From Ramlibacter henchirensis (lineage in GTDB: Bacteria; Pseudomonadota; Gammaproteobacteria; Burkholderiales; Burkholderiaceae_C), in NCBI RefSeq assembly GCF_004682015.1, contig NZ_SMLM01000002.1, positions 1,060,180-1,124,179 on the forward strand: 64,000 nucleotides of DNA, written 5' to 3'. The translations under genes were made by a program, and so were the position numbers. This document shows, in pieces, positions 1 through 8,827 of this stretch. The stretch's first letter is position 1. Each line of letters begins with the position of its first letter. Below the pieces are notes generated by a model. It saw nothing but the letters and a program-made list of their open reading frames with translations. It did no database searches and had not been told where the DNA came from.

Positions 1-699
1 TTCAACGATCCCGGCTATCTCGACTCCTTCCGCATCACCGCGATCTTCTCGGTGCTGGTGGCCGTTGGGGGCCTCGCCGTGTCGCTGCTGCTGGCCGTCA
101 TGGCCAACCGCGTGATCCGCGGCGCGGGCATCTACAAGACGCTGCTGATCTGGCCCTATGCCGTCGCGCCGGTGGTGGCGGGCGTGCTGTGGCTGATGAT
201 GTTCGCGTCGCCCTACGGCGTGATCCGCTACGCGCTGATCGAGATGGGCTACGACTGGAACCACCTGCTCAACGCCGACCATGCGATGGCGCTGATCGTG
301 ATGGCGGCGATCTGGAAGCACATTTCCTACAACTTCCTGTTCTTCCTGGCCGGGCTGCAGTCGATCCCTCAGTCGCTCATCGAGGCCGCCACCATCGATG
401 GCGCGTCTCCCTGGAAGCGTTTCTGGAGCATCGTCTTCCCGCTGCTGTCGCCCACCACCTTCTTCCTGCTGGTGATCAACATCATCTACTCGTTCTTCGA
501 GACCTTCGCCATCGTGGACGCCGCCACGCACGGCGGCCCGGGCAAGGAGACGTCGATCCTGGTCTACAAGGTCTACTACGACGGCTTCAAGGCCATGGAC
601 ATCAACGGCTCGGCCGCGCAGTCCGTGGTGCTGATGGCGATCGTCGTGGCGCTGACGGTCGTGCAGTTCCGCTTCGTCGAGAAGAAGGTGCACTACTGA
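1..699 (+). CDS. ugpA: UgpA, glycerol-3-phosphate ABC transporter permease (5' end outside window)
   Basis: Partial gene: the reading frame is open from base 1, so the true start lies upstream. The visible 232 residues form the C-terminal part of a binding-protein-dependent inner-membrane permease with several hydrophobic segments. They carry the EAA-type cytoplasmic loop ([20 protein letters not shown]) that contacts the ATPase. UgpA pairs with UgpE to form the channel for sn-glycerol-3-phosphate and glycerophosphodiesters. One base separates its stop from the ATG of ugpE, and ugpC and ugpQ follow, which fixes the substrate assignment better than the permease sequence alone. The periplasmic binding protein gene ugpB is expected upstream but is not in view. 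Confidence 0.9.
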   Translation, partial: FNDPGYLDSFRITAIFSVLVAVGGLAVSLLLAVMANRVIRGAGIYKTLLIWPYAVAPVVAGVLWLMMFASPYGVIRYALIEMGYDWNHLLNADHAMALIVMAAIWKHISYNFLFFLAGLQSIPQSLIEAATIDGASPWKRFWSIVFPLLSPTTFFLLVINIIYSFFETFAIVDAATHGGPGKETSILVYKVYYDGFKAMDINGSAAQSVVLMAIVVALTVVQFRFVEKKVHY

Positions 700-700
700 C

Positions 701-1555
701 ATGATTGAACGCCGTCCCATCCTCGACTTCTTCACCCACCTGATCCTGATCGTCGGGGTCGCGCTGGTGTTCTTCCCGATCTACGTCACCTTCATCGGGT
801 CCACGCAGACAGCGCAGCAGATCTCGTCCAGCAACCCGATCTCGCTGCTGCCCGGCGACAACTTCTTCGAGAGCTACCGCTTCGCGCTGTTCGGCGGCAA
901 GACCGAAGCGGGCGCCACCGTCGCGCCGGCGCTGCCGATGATGATGATCTCGCTGGGCAGCGCGCTCATCATCGCCATCGGCAAGATCGCGATCTCGCTG
1001 CTGTCGGCCTTCGCCATCGTCTACTTCCGCTTCCCGGCGAAGGGCCTGGTGTTCTGGATGGTGTTCGTCACGCTGATGCTGCCGGTGGAGGTGCGCATCG
1101 GCCCCACCTACGAGGTGATCTCGGACCTGAAGATGCTCAACTCGATGGCCGGCCTGACCATCCCGCTGATCGCCTCGGCCACCGCCACCTTCCTGTTCCG
1201 CCAGTTCTTCCTCACCGTGCCGGATGAACTGGTGGAGGCCGCGCGGATCGACGGCGCCGGTCCGATGCGCTTCTTCAAGGACGTGCTGCTGCCGCTGTCC
1301 AAGACCTCGATGGCGGCCCTGTTCGTCATCCAGTTCATCTACGGCTGGAACCAGTACCTCTGGCCGCTGCTGGTGACCACCGACGAGCGCATGTACCCCA
1401 TCGTCATGGGCATCAAGCGGCTGATCTTCGGCGAGGTCTACATCGAGTGGAACGTGGTCATGGCGACCGCGATCCTGGCCATGCTGCCGCCCGCGGTCGT
1501 GGTGATCCTGATGCAGAAGTGGTTCGTCAAGGGTTTGGTGGATACAGAAAAGTAA
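701..1555 (+). CDS. ugpE: UgpE, glycerol-3-phosphate ABC transporter permease
   Basis: Complete 284-residue inner-membrane permease, the usual length for UgpE. It has about six hydrophobic segments and an EAA loop ([20 protein letters not shown]) for docking the UgpC ATPase. It starts one base after the ugpA stop, so translation of the two permeases is probably coupled. Together they would form the membrane channel of the Ugp importer, which is typically induced under phosphate limitation in relatives. No Pho box can be judged because the operon start is outside the window. The family assignment is firm; the exact substrate rests on the operon with ugpQ. Confidence 0.92.
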   Translation: MIERRPILDFFTHLILIVGVALVFFPIYVTFIGSTQTAQQISSSNPISLLPGDNFFESYRFALFGGKTEAGATVAPALPMMMISLGSALIIAIGKIAISLLSAFAIVYFRFPAKGLVFWMVFVTLMLPVEVRIGPTYEVISDLKMLNSMAGLTIPLIASATATFLFRQFFLTVPDELVEAARIDGAGPMRFFKDVLLPLSKTSMAALFVIQFIYGWNQYLWPLLVTTDERMYPIVMGIKRLIFGEVYIEWNVVMATAILAMLPPAVVVILMQKWFVKGLVDTEK

Positions 1556-1562
1556 GGACTTC

Positions 1563-1604
1563 GGGGACAGACCAACGAGCGCGAAGCGCGGTTGCTCTGT
1601 CCTC
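1563..1604 (+). repeat. Intercistronic imperfect inverted repeat between ugpE and ugpC
   Basis: The 61-base ugpE-ugpC gap holds an imperfect stem whose arms read GGGGACAGACCAACGAGCGCG and, on the other strand, GAGGACAGAGCAACCGCGC. No T-run follows, so a terminator is unlikely. An mRNA-stabilising or processing hairpin, or a dispersed intergenic repeat, fits better. Confidence 0.5.
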
Positions 1605-1616
1605 GACTGGATAAAT

Positions 1617-2623
<1,007 letters not shown>

Positions 2624-2627
<4 letters not shown>

Positions 2628-3364
2628 CCACCCGCCCGTGGCCCTACCCTCGCTGGGTGGCCCACCGCGGCGCCGGCCGGCTCGCGCCCGAGAACACCCT
2701 GGCCGCCTTCCGCCTCGGGGCTGAGTACGGCTACCGCATGTTCGAGTGCGACGCCAAGCTGTCCGCCGACGAAGTGGTGTTCCTGATGCACGACGCGACG
2801 CTGAACCGCACGACGAATGCGCTCGGCCTCGGCGGCGCGCGGCCCTGGAGCGAACTCTCGCAGCTCGACGCCGGCAGCTGGCATTCGCGCGCCTACGCCG
2901 GCGAGCCGCTGCCCACGCTGGAGAACCTGGCCCGCTTCTGCCGCGCCAACGACCACTTCCTCAACATCGAGATCAAGCCCACGCCCGGCGTTGAGCGGCG
3001 CACCGGCGAAGTCGTGGGCCGGGAAGCCGCGCGTCTATGGACAGGCGCACCGGTGCCGCCGTTGCTCACCTCGTTCCGGCCCGAGTCGCTGCAGGGCGCA
3101 CTTCAAGCCGCGCCGGAACTTCCGCGTGGCCTGCTGCTGGACTCGCTCTGGTCCGGATGGCTCGACATCGCCCGCCGGCTTGATTGCGTGGCCATCGTCT
3201 GCAACCACGCGCTGTGGGATGAGCAGACCGTCGCACAAGTGAAAGGCGCCGGCATGCGCTGCCTGAGCTACACGGTGAACGACGAGTGGGTGGCGGAGCG
3301 CCTGCTGGCGCTGGGCACCGACGCGATCATCACGGACCGCGTCGACCTGTTCTCGCCGGCCTGA
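2624..3364 (+). CDS. ugpQ: UgpQ, glycerophosphodiester phosphodiesterase
   Basis: 246-residue cytosolic GDPD-family enzyme that hydrolyses imported glycerophosphodiesters to glycerol-3-phosphate and an alcohol. Catalytic and metal-binding residues are visible: H14-R15 in VAHRGAG, E23-N24 in APENT, E41 and D43 in FECDAKL, and H56 in [11 protein letters not shown]. The C-terminal TDRVDLF motif is also typical. The start is the ATG overlapping the ugpC stop. A longer upstream reading frame in the same phase is only the shadow of ugpC. It ends one base before the convergent DUF3501 gene. Confidence 0.92.
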
Positions 3365-3365
3365 G

Positions 3366-3956
3366 CTACTTCAGGTCGCCGGCCAGCGACGCCAGCGTCT
3401 CGGCCGGGATCACCACGTGCGCGGGGTAGTTGCGATGGTCGCAACCCAGCTTGACCGCCGCGCCGGCCTTCACGGCCTGGACGGCGACCGGCTTGAACTC
3501 GAAGCGCAGGAAGTGGACGGCCGAGGTTTTCTCCTCGTTCTCGCGGTCCAGGTCCTCGTCGGCGATGGCGTAGATGCGCTCGTGCCCCTCGACCTCGACG
3601 AACATGCGGTCCTCCACGCCGATCAGGCGCGCCAGCTCCCGCTTGCGCTCGCTGATGTCGGGGTACTCGATCAGCATCGTGGCCTTCCAGTTGCTGCCCT
3701 CCGGCACCAGCGGCACGTAAGCCTCGATCTCCTGCTCGATGCCTTCCTCCTCGAAGATCTTCTCCAGGCGCAGCATCTCCTGGATCTGGTAGCGGATGCT
3801 CATCTCGCTTTCGAACTGCACCGTGATGTGCTCGCCCAGGTGCACCGTGCGCAGCTTGCGGTGCTCGATCACCTCCGCCTTGTGGGCCTTGCGCCATTTG
3901 GCGTAGGCCTCCAGCGTCATGAGGCTGTCGCGGGTGATCTTGCCGGTCAGTTGCAT
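3366..3956 (-). CDS. DUF3501 family protein
   Basis: 196-residue soluble protein of the DUF3501 family, with no known catalytic motif; function unknown. The start is the ATG giving MQLTGKITRDSLM. The frame stays open further upstream only because it runs antiparallel to the preceding gene. It lies 17 bases downstream of the Fe-S oxidoreductase gene and is the last gene of the rubrerythrin operon. This three-gene order is recurrent in betaproteobacteria, so a shared role in electron transfer to rubrerythrin or in peroxide stress is likely but inferred. Confidence 0.85.
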   Translation of the reverse strand: MQLTGKITRDSLMTLEAYAKWRKAHKAEVIEHRKLRTVHLGEHITVQFESEMSIRYQIQEMLRLEKIFEEEGIEQEIEAYVPLVPEGSNWKATMLIEYPDISERKRELARLIGVEDRMFVEVEGHERIYAIADEDLDRENEEKTSAVHFLRFEFKPVAVQAVKAGAAVKLGCDHRNYPAHVVIPAETLASLAGDLK

Positions 3957-3973
3957 GGGGAAGGATTGCGTCT

Positions 3974-5320
3974 TCAGATGCCGTACGCCTTGCGCACCAG
4001 GCTCAACGGATGCGCGAGCTTCGGTTCGCCGAGCTGGTTCACCTCGAAGCCCTGCGCGATGTGGTGGCCGCCCAGCGGGCAGTCGGAGCTGATGTAGTCG
4101 GGCGCGCCGCCGGCGGGGTGTTCCGACATCTTGCGGAACAGCGGCTTGCCGATCTTCATCGCCATCTGGTGGTAGTTCTTCTTCACGCCGTAGGTGCCGG
4201 CGTGCCCCGAGCAGCGCTCGTGCGTCGACACCTGGGTGCCCGGCACGAGCTTGAGCACTTCCTCCGTGCGCTTGCCCATGTTCTGCACGCGGCCGTGGCA
4301 CGGCGTGTGGTAGCTGATCTTGCCCAGCGGCTGGCTGAAGTCGGTCCGCAGCAGGCCGTCACGCCGGCGCGCCGAGAGGTACTCGAAGGGGTCCCACATC
4401 ACCTCCTTCACCGCCTGCACGTCGGCGTCTTCGGGGTACATCAGCGGGAGCTCCTGCTTGTACATCAGCGTACAGCTGGGCACGGCCGACAGGATGGCGT
4501 AGCCCTCGCGCGCGTAGCGGGCGAGCACCGGGATGTTCACCTGCTTGAGCTTGTCCACGCCTTCCAGGTCCCCCAGCTCTAGCTTGGGCATGCCGCAGCA
4601 CCTCTCCTTCTCCACCAGCACATAGGGCACCTGGTTGTGCTCGAGCACCTTGATCAGGTCGTGGCCGATCCCGGGCTCGTTGTAGTTGATGTAGCAGGTG
4701 GAATAGATCGCCACCTTGCCGGGCGACTTGGCGCCGTCCTGCACCGCAAACGGTTTCGACTTGGGCGCGCCGGAGCGGAACTTGCGCGTGGCCAGGTCCG
4801 GCAGCCACGCGTCGCGGTCCACGCCCAGCACCTTCTCCATCGCGGCGCGCGCCGGCTTGGTGTGGTTCATGGCGTTGGCGATCTGCACGACCACCGGGAT
4901 GCCCGCGAACTTGCCGTGCGTGTCCGTGGAGGCCAGGAACTTCTCGCCGGCGGGCAGCCCCTTGCGGAACTTGATCGCCTTGGCGCGCAGCATGGTATGC
5001 GGGTAGTCGACGTTCCACTCGTGCGGCGGCACGTACGGACACTTCGTCATGAAGCACAGGTCGCACAGGTAGCACTGGTCGACGACCTTCCAGTAGTCCT
5101 GCTTGTCGACGCCGTCGACCTCGCCCGTCTTGCCCTCGTCCACCAGGTCGAACAGCGTGGGAAACGATCCGCACAGGCTCACGCAACGGCGGCAACCGTG
5201 GCAGATGTCGAAGATGCGTTCCAGCTCCTTGAACGCCGCCGGCTCGTCGTAGAACTCGGGGTTGCGCCAGTCGATCGGATGCCGGGTGGGCGCCTCGAGG
5301 CTGCCTTCGCGTGGGGCCAT
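3974..5320 (-). CDS. Fe-S oxidoreductase with two CCG domains (HdrD/GlpC type)
   Basis: 448-residue cytosolic or membrane-peripheral iron-sulfur protein. The N-terminus carries two four-cysteine clusters of ferredoxin type: C40, C43, C46, C50 and C83, C86, C89, C94, each ready to bind a 4Fe-4S centre. Two cysteine-rich CCG-like domains follow, ending in RCCGMPKLE and RCSGHAGTYG. The second has Ser in place of the second Cys. The family includes heterodisulfide reductase subunit D, GlpC and glycolate oxidase GlcF. A TTG four codons upstream is possible, but the ATG at 5320 is preferred. It sits between rubrerythrin and DUF3501, so it probably passes electrons to the peroxide-reducing protein. 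Confidence 0.88.
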   Translation of the reverse strand: MAPREGSLEAPTRHPIDWRNPEFYDEPAAFKELERIFDICHGCRRCVSLCGSFPTLFDLVDEGKTGEVDGVDKQDYWKVVDQCYLCDLCFMTKCPYVPPHEWNVDYPHTMLRAKAIKFRKGLPAGEKFLASTDTHGKFAGIPVVVQIANAMNHTKPARAAMEKVLGVDRDAWLPDLATRKFRSGAPKSKPFAVQDGAKSPGKVAIYSTCYINYNEPGIGHDLIKVLEHNQVPYVLVEKERCCGMPKLELGDLEGVDKLKQVNIPVLARYAREGYAILSAVPSCTLMYKQELPLMYPEDADVQAVKEVMWDPFEYLSARRRDGLLRTDFSQPLGKISYHTPCHGRVQNMGKRTEEVLKLVPGTQVSTHERCSGHAGTYGVKKNYHQMAMKIGKPLFRKMSEHPAGGAPDYISSDCPLGGHHIAQGFEVNQLGEPKLAHPLSLVRKAYGI

Positions 5321-5356
5321 GGTGGGTAGCAAAGCGGCCCCGGGGGGCCGCGCGCC

Positions 5357-5779
5357 TTAGTCGACCAGCTCGTTCAGCGCCCTCGTATACCGGTTCGCAT
5401 GCGAGCGCTCGGCCTTGGCCAGCGTCTCGAACCAGTCGGCGACCTCGTCGAAGCCTTCCTCGCGCGCCGTCTTGGCCATGCCCGGGTACATGTCGGTGTA
5501 CTCGTGCGTCTCGCCGGCCACGGCAGCCTTGAGGTTGTCGCGCGTCGCGCCGATCGGCAGCCCGGTGGCCGGGTCGCCGCATTGCTCCAGCCACTCGAGG
5601 TGACCGTGCGCATGGCCCGTCTCGCCTTCGGCGGTGGAGCGGAACAGGGCGGCCACGTCGTTCTGCCCTTCGACGTCGGCCTTGTTCGCGAAATACAGGT
5701 AGCGGCGGTTCGCCTGCGACTCGCCGGCAAACGCGGCCTTCAGGTTCTCTTCCGTCTTCGAGCCTTTGAGAGTTGCCAT
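5357..5779 (-). CDS. Rubrerythrin-type diiron protein (erythrin domain only)
   Basis: 140-residue ferritin-like four-helix protein with the diiron ligand pattern of rubrerythrin: E20, E53 and H56 (ETGHAH), E90 and E93, E124 and H127 (ERSHANRY). There is no C-terminal rubredoxin CxxC domain, so electrons must come from a separate partner, plausibly the Fe-S protein encoded 36 bases downstream. Rubrerythrins reduce hydrogen peroxide to water. A strong ribosome site AAGGAG lies 6 bases before the chosen ATG. An upstream in-frame ATG (MKESS) would place the Shine-Dalgarno inside the gene and was not used. Confidence 0.92.
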   Translation of the reverse strand: MATLKGSKTEENLKAAFAGESQANRRYLYFANKADVEGQNDVAALFRSTAEGETGHAHGHLEWLEQCGDPATGLPIGATRDNLKAAVAGETHEYTDMYPGMAKTAREEGFDEVADWFETLAKAERSHANRYTRALNELVD

Positions 5780-5957
5780 GGATGACTCCTTCATGAGTTG
5801 ATCGGAGGGGACCGGGCGCCTGGGCACGCCCGAAGGACAGCGCAATTTAGCGCCGCCGCCCTGCGCCGCACCATAGGGCTTGCCTAAGAGGCCGATAGCT
5901 CTCATGCACCCGCGCCCGTTGTGCTTTCGGGCAAGCGCAGCATTTCGGTATAGTAAA

Positions 5958-5980
5958 TGCATTACGCAATGTTGAATGCA
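5958..5980. promoter_or_regulatory. Inverted repeat upstream of the VOC gene, candidate operator
   Basis: TGCATT at 5958-5963 and AATGCA at 5975-5980 form a perfect 6-base dyad with an 11-base spacer. It lies just after a TATAGT that could be a -10 element and directly before the ribosome site of the VOC gene. The position suits a repressor of the VOC/monooxygenase operon. No regulator gene is adjacent, so this is a guess from position and symmetry. Confidence 0.35.
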
Positions 5981-5989
5981 GGAGTCACC

Positions 5990-6607
5990 ATGGCCGCAGT
6001 TCTGAAAGACGCGGGCGCCCTTCCCGCCCCCGCGCCGATCCAGCAGCTCCACCATTACGCCTACCGCGCGCGCGACGCCGAGGAAACCCGGCGCTTCTAC
6101 GAGGACATCCTGGGCCTGCCGCTCTACCACATCATCCAGAGCGACCATGTGCCCAGCACCGGCGAGTACTGCCCGTACACCCACTTCTTCTTCCGCCTGC
6201 AGGACGGCTCGTTCATCGCCTTCTTCGACCTGGGCGACGACCAGGCCTGCGAGCCCTCGCCCAATACGCCGAAGTGGGTCAACCACATCTCCTTCCGCGT
6301 CGATTCCGTGCAGGCGCTCAAGGACATGAAGGCGCGGCTGGAGGCGCACGGTGTCGAGGTGCTCGGCATCACCGACCACCACATCTTCCACAGCATCTAC
6401 TTCTTCGATCCCAACGGCGTGCGGCTGGAGCTCACGGCCCAGCAGGCCGATGAGTTCCAGATGCTCGAGGAGAGCAAGACCGCCCACGACCGCCTGAACG
6501 AATGGACCGCGCGCAAGGAGCAGTGGCGCCGGGAACGCGCCGAAGGCAAGGCGGCCCAGCCGCTCAAGCCGCAGCAGAACGACCGCCCCGAGTTCGCAAA
6601 GCAGTAA
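5990..6607 (+). CDS. VOC (glyoxalase/extradiol dioxygenase superfamily) protein
   Basis: 205-residue protein with one or two beta-alpha-beta-beta-beta modules of the vicinal-oxygen-chelate fold. It begins QQLHHYAYRARDAEETRRFY, which supplies the first metal-binding His, and has an HISFRVDS second module and a closing FFDPNGVRLELT that supplies the Glu ligand. The last 50 residues are charged and helical (EEWRRERAEGKAA type). The start is the ATG 5 bases after GGAG; an upstream frame start lies in the operator-like repeat. The FAD monooxygenase and DUF2783 follow, so it likely acts on an aromatic ring-cleavage or hydroxylation intermediate. Substrate unknown. Confidence 0.85.
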   Translation: MAAVLKDAGALPAPAPIQQLHHYAYRARDAEETRRFYEDILGLPLYHIIQSDHVPSTGEYCPYTHFFFRLQDGSFIAFFDLGDDQACEPSPNTPKWVNHISFRVDSVQALKDMKARLEAHGVEVLGITDHHIFHSIYFFDPNGVRLELTAQQADEFQMLEESKTAHDRLNEWTARKEQWRRERAEGKAAQPLKPQQNDRPEFAKQ

Positions 6608-6624
6608 GGCAGCTCATCGCCACC

Positions 6625-6644
6625 ATTCCCGCCCAGGCGGGAAT
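6625..6644. repeat. Perfect 9-bp stem intergenic palindrome
   Basis: ATTCCCGCC and GGCGGGAAT flank a CA loop, 18 bases after the VOC stop. This class of GCGGGAAT palindrome is a common dispersed intergenic element in proteobacteria. It may modulate the mRNA between the VOC and monooxygenase genes. Confidence 0.6.
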
Positions 6645-6696
6645 CCAGCAGCGCCCCGCACGCGGGCGGCAGAAAAGACGAGGAGGCATTCACCCC

Positions 6697-8421
6697 ATGG
6701 ACGAGTTGCGCACCGGCTACGCCGATACGTCGTTCAGCAACGGCTACGAGTTCACCGAGGGCAGCGGCTACCAGCTGCCGGAATATCCGTTCAAGGAACC
6801 GGCGGAACTGCGCGAAGGCCGCCCCGGCGAGTACCCCATCGTGATCGTCGGCGCCGGACTGGCGGGCCTGACGCTCGCCTGCTCGCTCGCCAAGTACGGC
6901 GTTCCCGCGGTGGTGCTGGATGAGGACAACACGGTCGGCGTGAAGGGCGCGTCGTCGCGCGGCATCTGCTACACGCAGAAGTCGCTGGAGATCTTCCATC
7001 GGCTGGGCATCTACGAGCGCATCGCGCGCAAGGGCATCCAGTGGAGCGTGGGCCGCACCTTCGCCGGCAAGGATGAGGTCTATTCGTTCGACCTGCGCCA
7101 GCAGAGCGCCTACAACCTCTCGACGCAGCCGCCCTTCATCAACATCCAGCAGTTCTACATCGAGGGCTATCTCGTCGAGCGCATCCAGGAGCTGGGCGGG
7201 GTCGAGCTGCGCTGGAAGAACCGGGTAACGGCCTTCGAGCAGGACGCCGACGGCGCGATGCTGTCGGTCACCACGCCCGCGGGCGACTACAAGCTGCGAG
7301 CCGAGCACGTGATCGATGCGACCGGCTGCCACAGCCCCTTCCGGCGCTGGGTCGGCGCGTCCGTGACCTCCAAGAGGGGCGACGACCGCTGGTGCATCGC
7401 CGACGTGCGCTTCTCCAAGCATCCGCCGGTGGAGCGCCACACCTGGATCGAGGCGCCGTTCAACGAGAACCGGGCGGTCTGGCAGCACCTGATGGGCGAC
7501 GACGTCTGGCGCATCGACTACCAGATGCCGCCCAACGCCGACCCGGCGGAGGTCAGCCGTGAAGACGTGGTGCGACAGCGGCTCACGCGGCAGTTCGGCG
7601 CGGACTGCGAGGTCGAGATCGTCTGGGTCGGGCCTTACGAATACCGCAGCGAGTGCGTAGACGCGATGCGGCACGGCCGCCTGTTCTTCATCGGCGACGC
7701 GGCCAAGGTGGTCAGCCCCTTCGGCGCGCGCGGCGGCAACACCGGCGTGGCCGACGCCGACAACCTGGCCTGGAAACTGGCCGCGGTGCTCAAGGGCCGG
7801 GCGCCGGCCACCCTGCTGGACAGCTATCACGAGGAGCGCCACGAGGCCGCCACGCAGAACGTGCTGGTGACCAACCGCACCGCCCGCTTCCTGCGGCCGG
7901 CGGACGGCATCGAGAAGGTGTTTCGCACGGCGGCGGTGAGCCTGGCGCGCCAGTACCCGTTCGCGCGGCAGCTGGTGAACACCGGCCGCATGGCCATCGC
8001 CAACCCGTACACCCGCTCCAGCGTGTGCGAGAAGACCGGCGGCCAGTCGGTCCAGAACGTCTCCTTCGCCTGGCCGGACGGCACGCGCGGCGTGGTCAAT
8101 GACCTGCTCCAGTGGGCCGAAGGCCGGCTGCTGCTGCTGGTGTTCGGCGATCCCGGCCGGGCCGGGCTGGCGCGGCTGCGCGAGCTCGTCCAGGCTGCGC
8201 CTCTGCGCTGCGTGCAGGTGCTCGGTCCCACCGACAGGCCCGGCGCCCTGGAGCACGTGCGCGACCCGGAAGGCCACCTGCAGGGCGCCTGCCACGTCTT
8301 CGGCCACGCCTGGGCGCTCGTGCGGCCGGACAGCTACGTCGCGGCCACCGGCGAGAGCGTCGATGCCGGCCTGGTGCAAGCCGTCAGCCGCGCCCTTGGC
8401 GCCAACGGAGCCGCCCAATGA
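6697..8421 (+). CDS. FAD-dependent aromatic ring monooxygenase (MhpA/phenol hydroxylase-like)
   Basis: 574-residue class A flavoprotein monooxygenase. The N-terminal Rossmann motif GAGLAG is at residues 52-57. The FAD-ribityl GD motif [15 protein letters not shown] starts at residue 333, and a thioredoxin-like C-terminal domain follows, as in MhpA and phenol hydroxylases. The family hydroxylates phenolic acids using NAD(P)H and oxygen. The start is the ATG 10 bases after GAGGAGG; about 45 residues precede the Rossmann fold. The stop overlaps the DUF2783 start (ATGA). Substrate is not deducible; the neighbouring VOC gene supports an aromatic catabolic role. Confidence 0.88.
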   Translation: MDELRTGYADTSFSNGYEFTEGSGYQLPEYPFKEPAELREGRPGEYPIVIVGAGLAGLTLACSLAKYGVPAVVLDEDNTVGVKGASSRGICYTQKSLEIFHRLGIYERIARKGIQWSVGRTFAGKDEVYSFDLRQQSAYNLSTQPPFINIQQFYIEGYLVERIQELGGVELRWKNRVTAFEQDADGAMLSVTTPAGDYKLRAEHVIDATGCHSPFRRWVGASVTSKRGDDRWCIADVRFSKHPPVERHTWIEAPFNENRAVWQHLMGDDVWRIDYQMPPNADPAEVSREDVVRQRLTRQFGADCEVEIVWVGPYEYRSECVDAMRHGRLFFIGDAAKVVSPFGARGGNTGVADADNLAWKLAAVLKGRAPATLLDSYHEERHEAATQNVLVTNRTARFLRPADGIEKVFRTAAVSLARQYPFARQLVNTGRMAIANPYTRSSVCEKTGGQSVQNVSFAWPDGTRGVVNDLLQWAEGRLLLLVFGDPGRAGLARLRELVQAAPLRCVQVLGPTDRPGALEHVRDPEGHLQGACHVFGHAWALVRPDSYVAATGESVDAGLVQAVSRALGANGAAQ

Positions 8422-8633
8422 AGCTGCCCACCAGCATGAAGACCACATTGAACCTGCAGGACGCCGACGGGTTCTACGAGCAGTTGCTCGACGCCCACCA
8501 CGGCCTGGACCGCGACCAGTCCGAGCTGCTCAACGCGCGGCTCATCCTGCTGCTGGCCAACCAGGTGGGCGACGCCGCGATCCTGCGCGGCTGCATCGAA
8601 GCGGCCGCGCGGCTGCCCTCTGGCGAAAGCTGA
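8418..8633 (+). CDS. DUF2783 small protein
   Basis: 71-residue soluble, mostly helical protein ([20 protein letters not shown]). It matches DUF2783, a family that repeatedly sits directly downstream of this type of FAD monooxygenase. Its ATG overlaps the monooxygenase stop, so translation is coupled and a subunit or accessory role is likely. No catalytic motif is visible. Confidence 0.8.
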   Translation: MKLPTSMKTTLNLQDADGFYEQLLDAHHGLDRDQSELLNARLILLLANQVGDAAILRGCIEAAARLPSGES

Positions 8634-8646
8634 AAAAACTCGGTAC

Positions 8647-8735
8647 GCAGAGTTCGCAGAAAGAACGCAGAAAGCGCGGTGAAAAACCTCATGGATGTTC
8701 TTCTGCGATTTCTGCGTTCTTTCTGCGTCCTCTGC
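8647..8735. repeat. Long imperfect inverted repeat between DUF2783 and valS
   Basis: The left arm from 8647 (GCAGAGTTCGCAGAAAGAAC) matches the reverse complement of the right arm ending at 8735 (GCAGAGGACGCAGAAAGAAC) with two mismatches over about 27 bases. The loop is about 35 bases. Each arm repeats the unit CGCAGAAAG. No T-run follows. It could fold into a long RNA hairpin marking the end of the upstream operon, or be a decayed dispersed repeat. Confidence 0.6.
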
Positions 8736-8789
8736 GAACGGCAGTTCCCGTCCCCCCGAATAAAATCGGGCCCTTCCCCCGCTTCTCGA

Positions 8790-8817
8790 CGGCACCTTCG
8801 GGTGCCGCTTCGTTTTT
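8790..8817 (+). terminator. Hairpin plus T-run in the valS leader, possible attenuator
   Basis: CGGCACC, a TTCG loop and GGTGCCG form a 7-bp GC-rich stem (8790-8807), followed by CTTCG and six T residues. This is an intrinsic-terminator shape, yet it ends only about 10 bases before the valS ATG. It is either the terminator of the upstream operon or an attenuator in the valS leader. Confidence 0.6.
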
Positions 8818-8827
8818 TCGCACTGCC

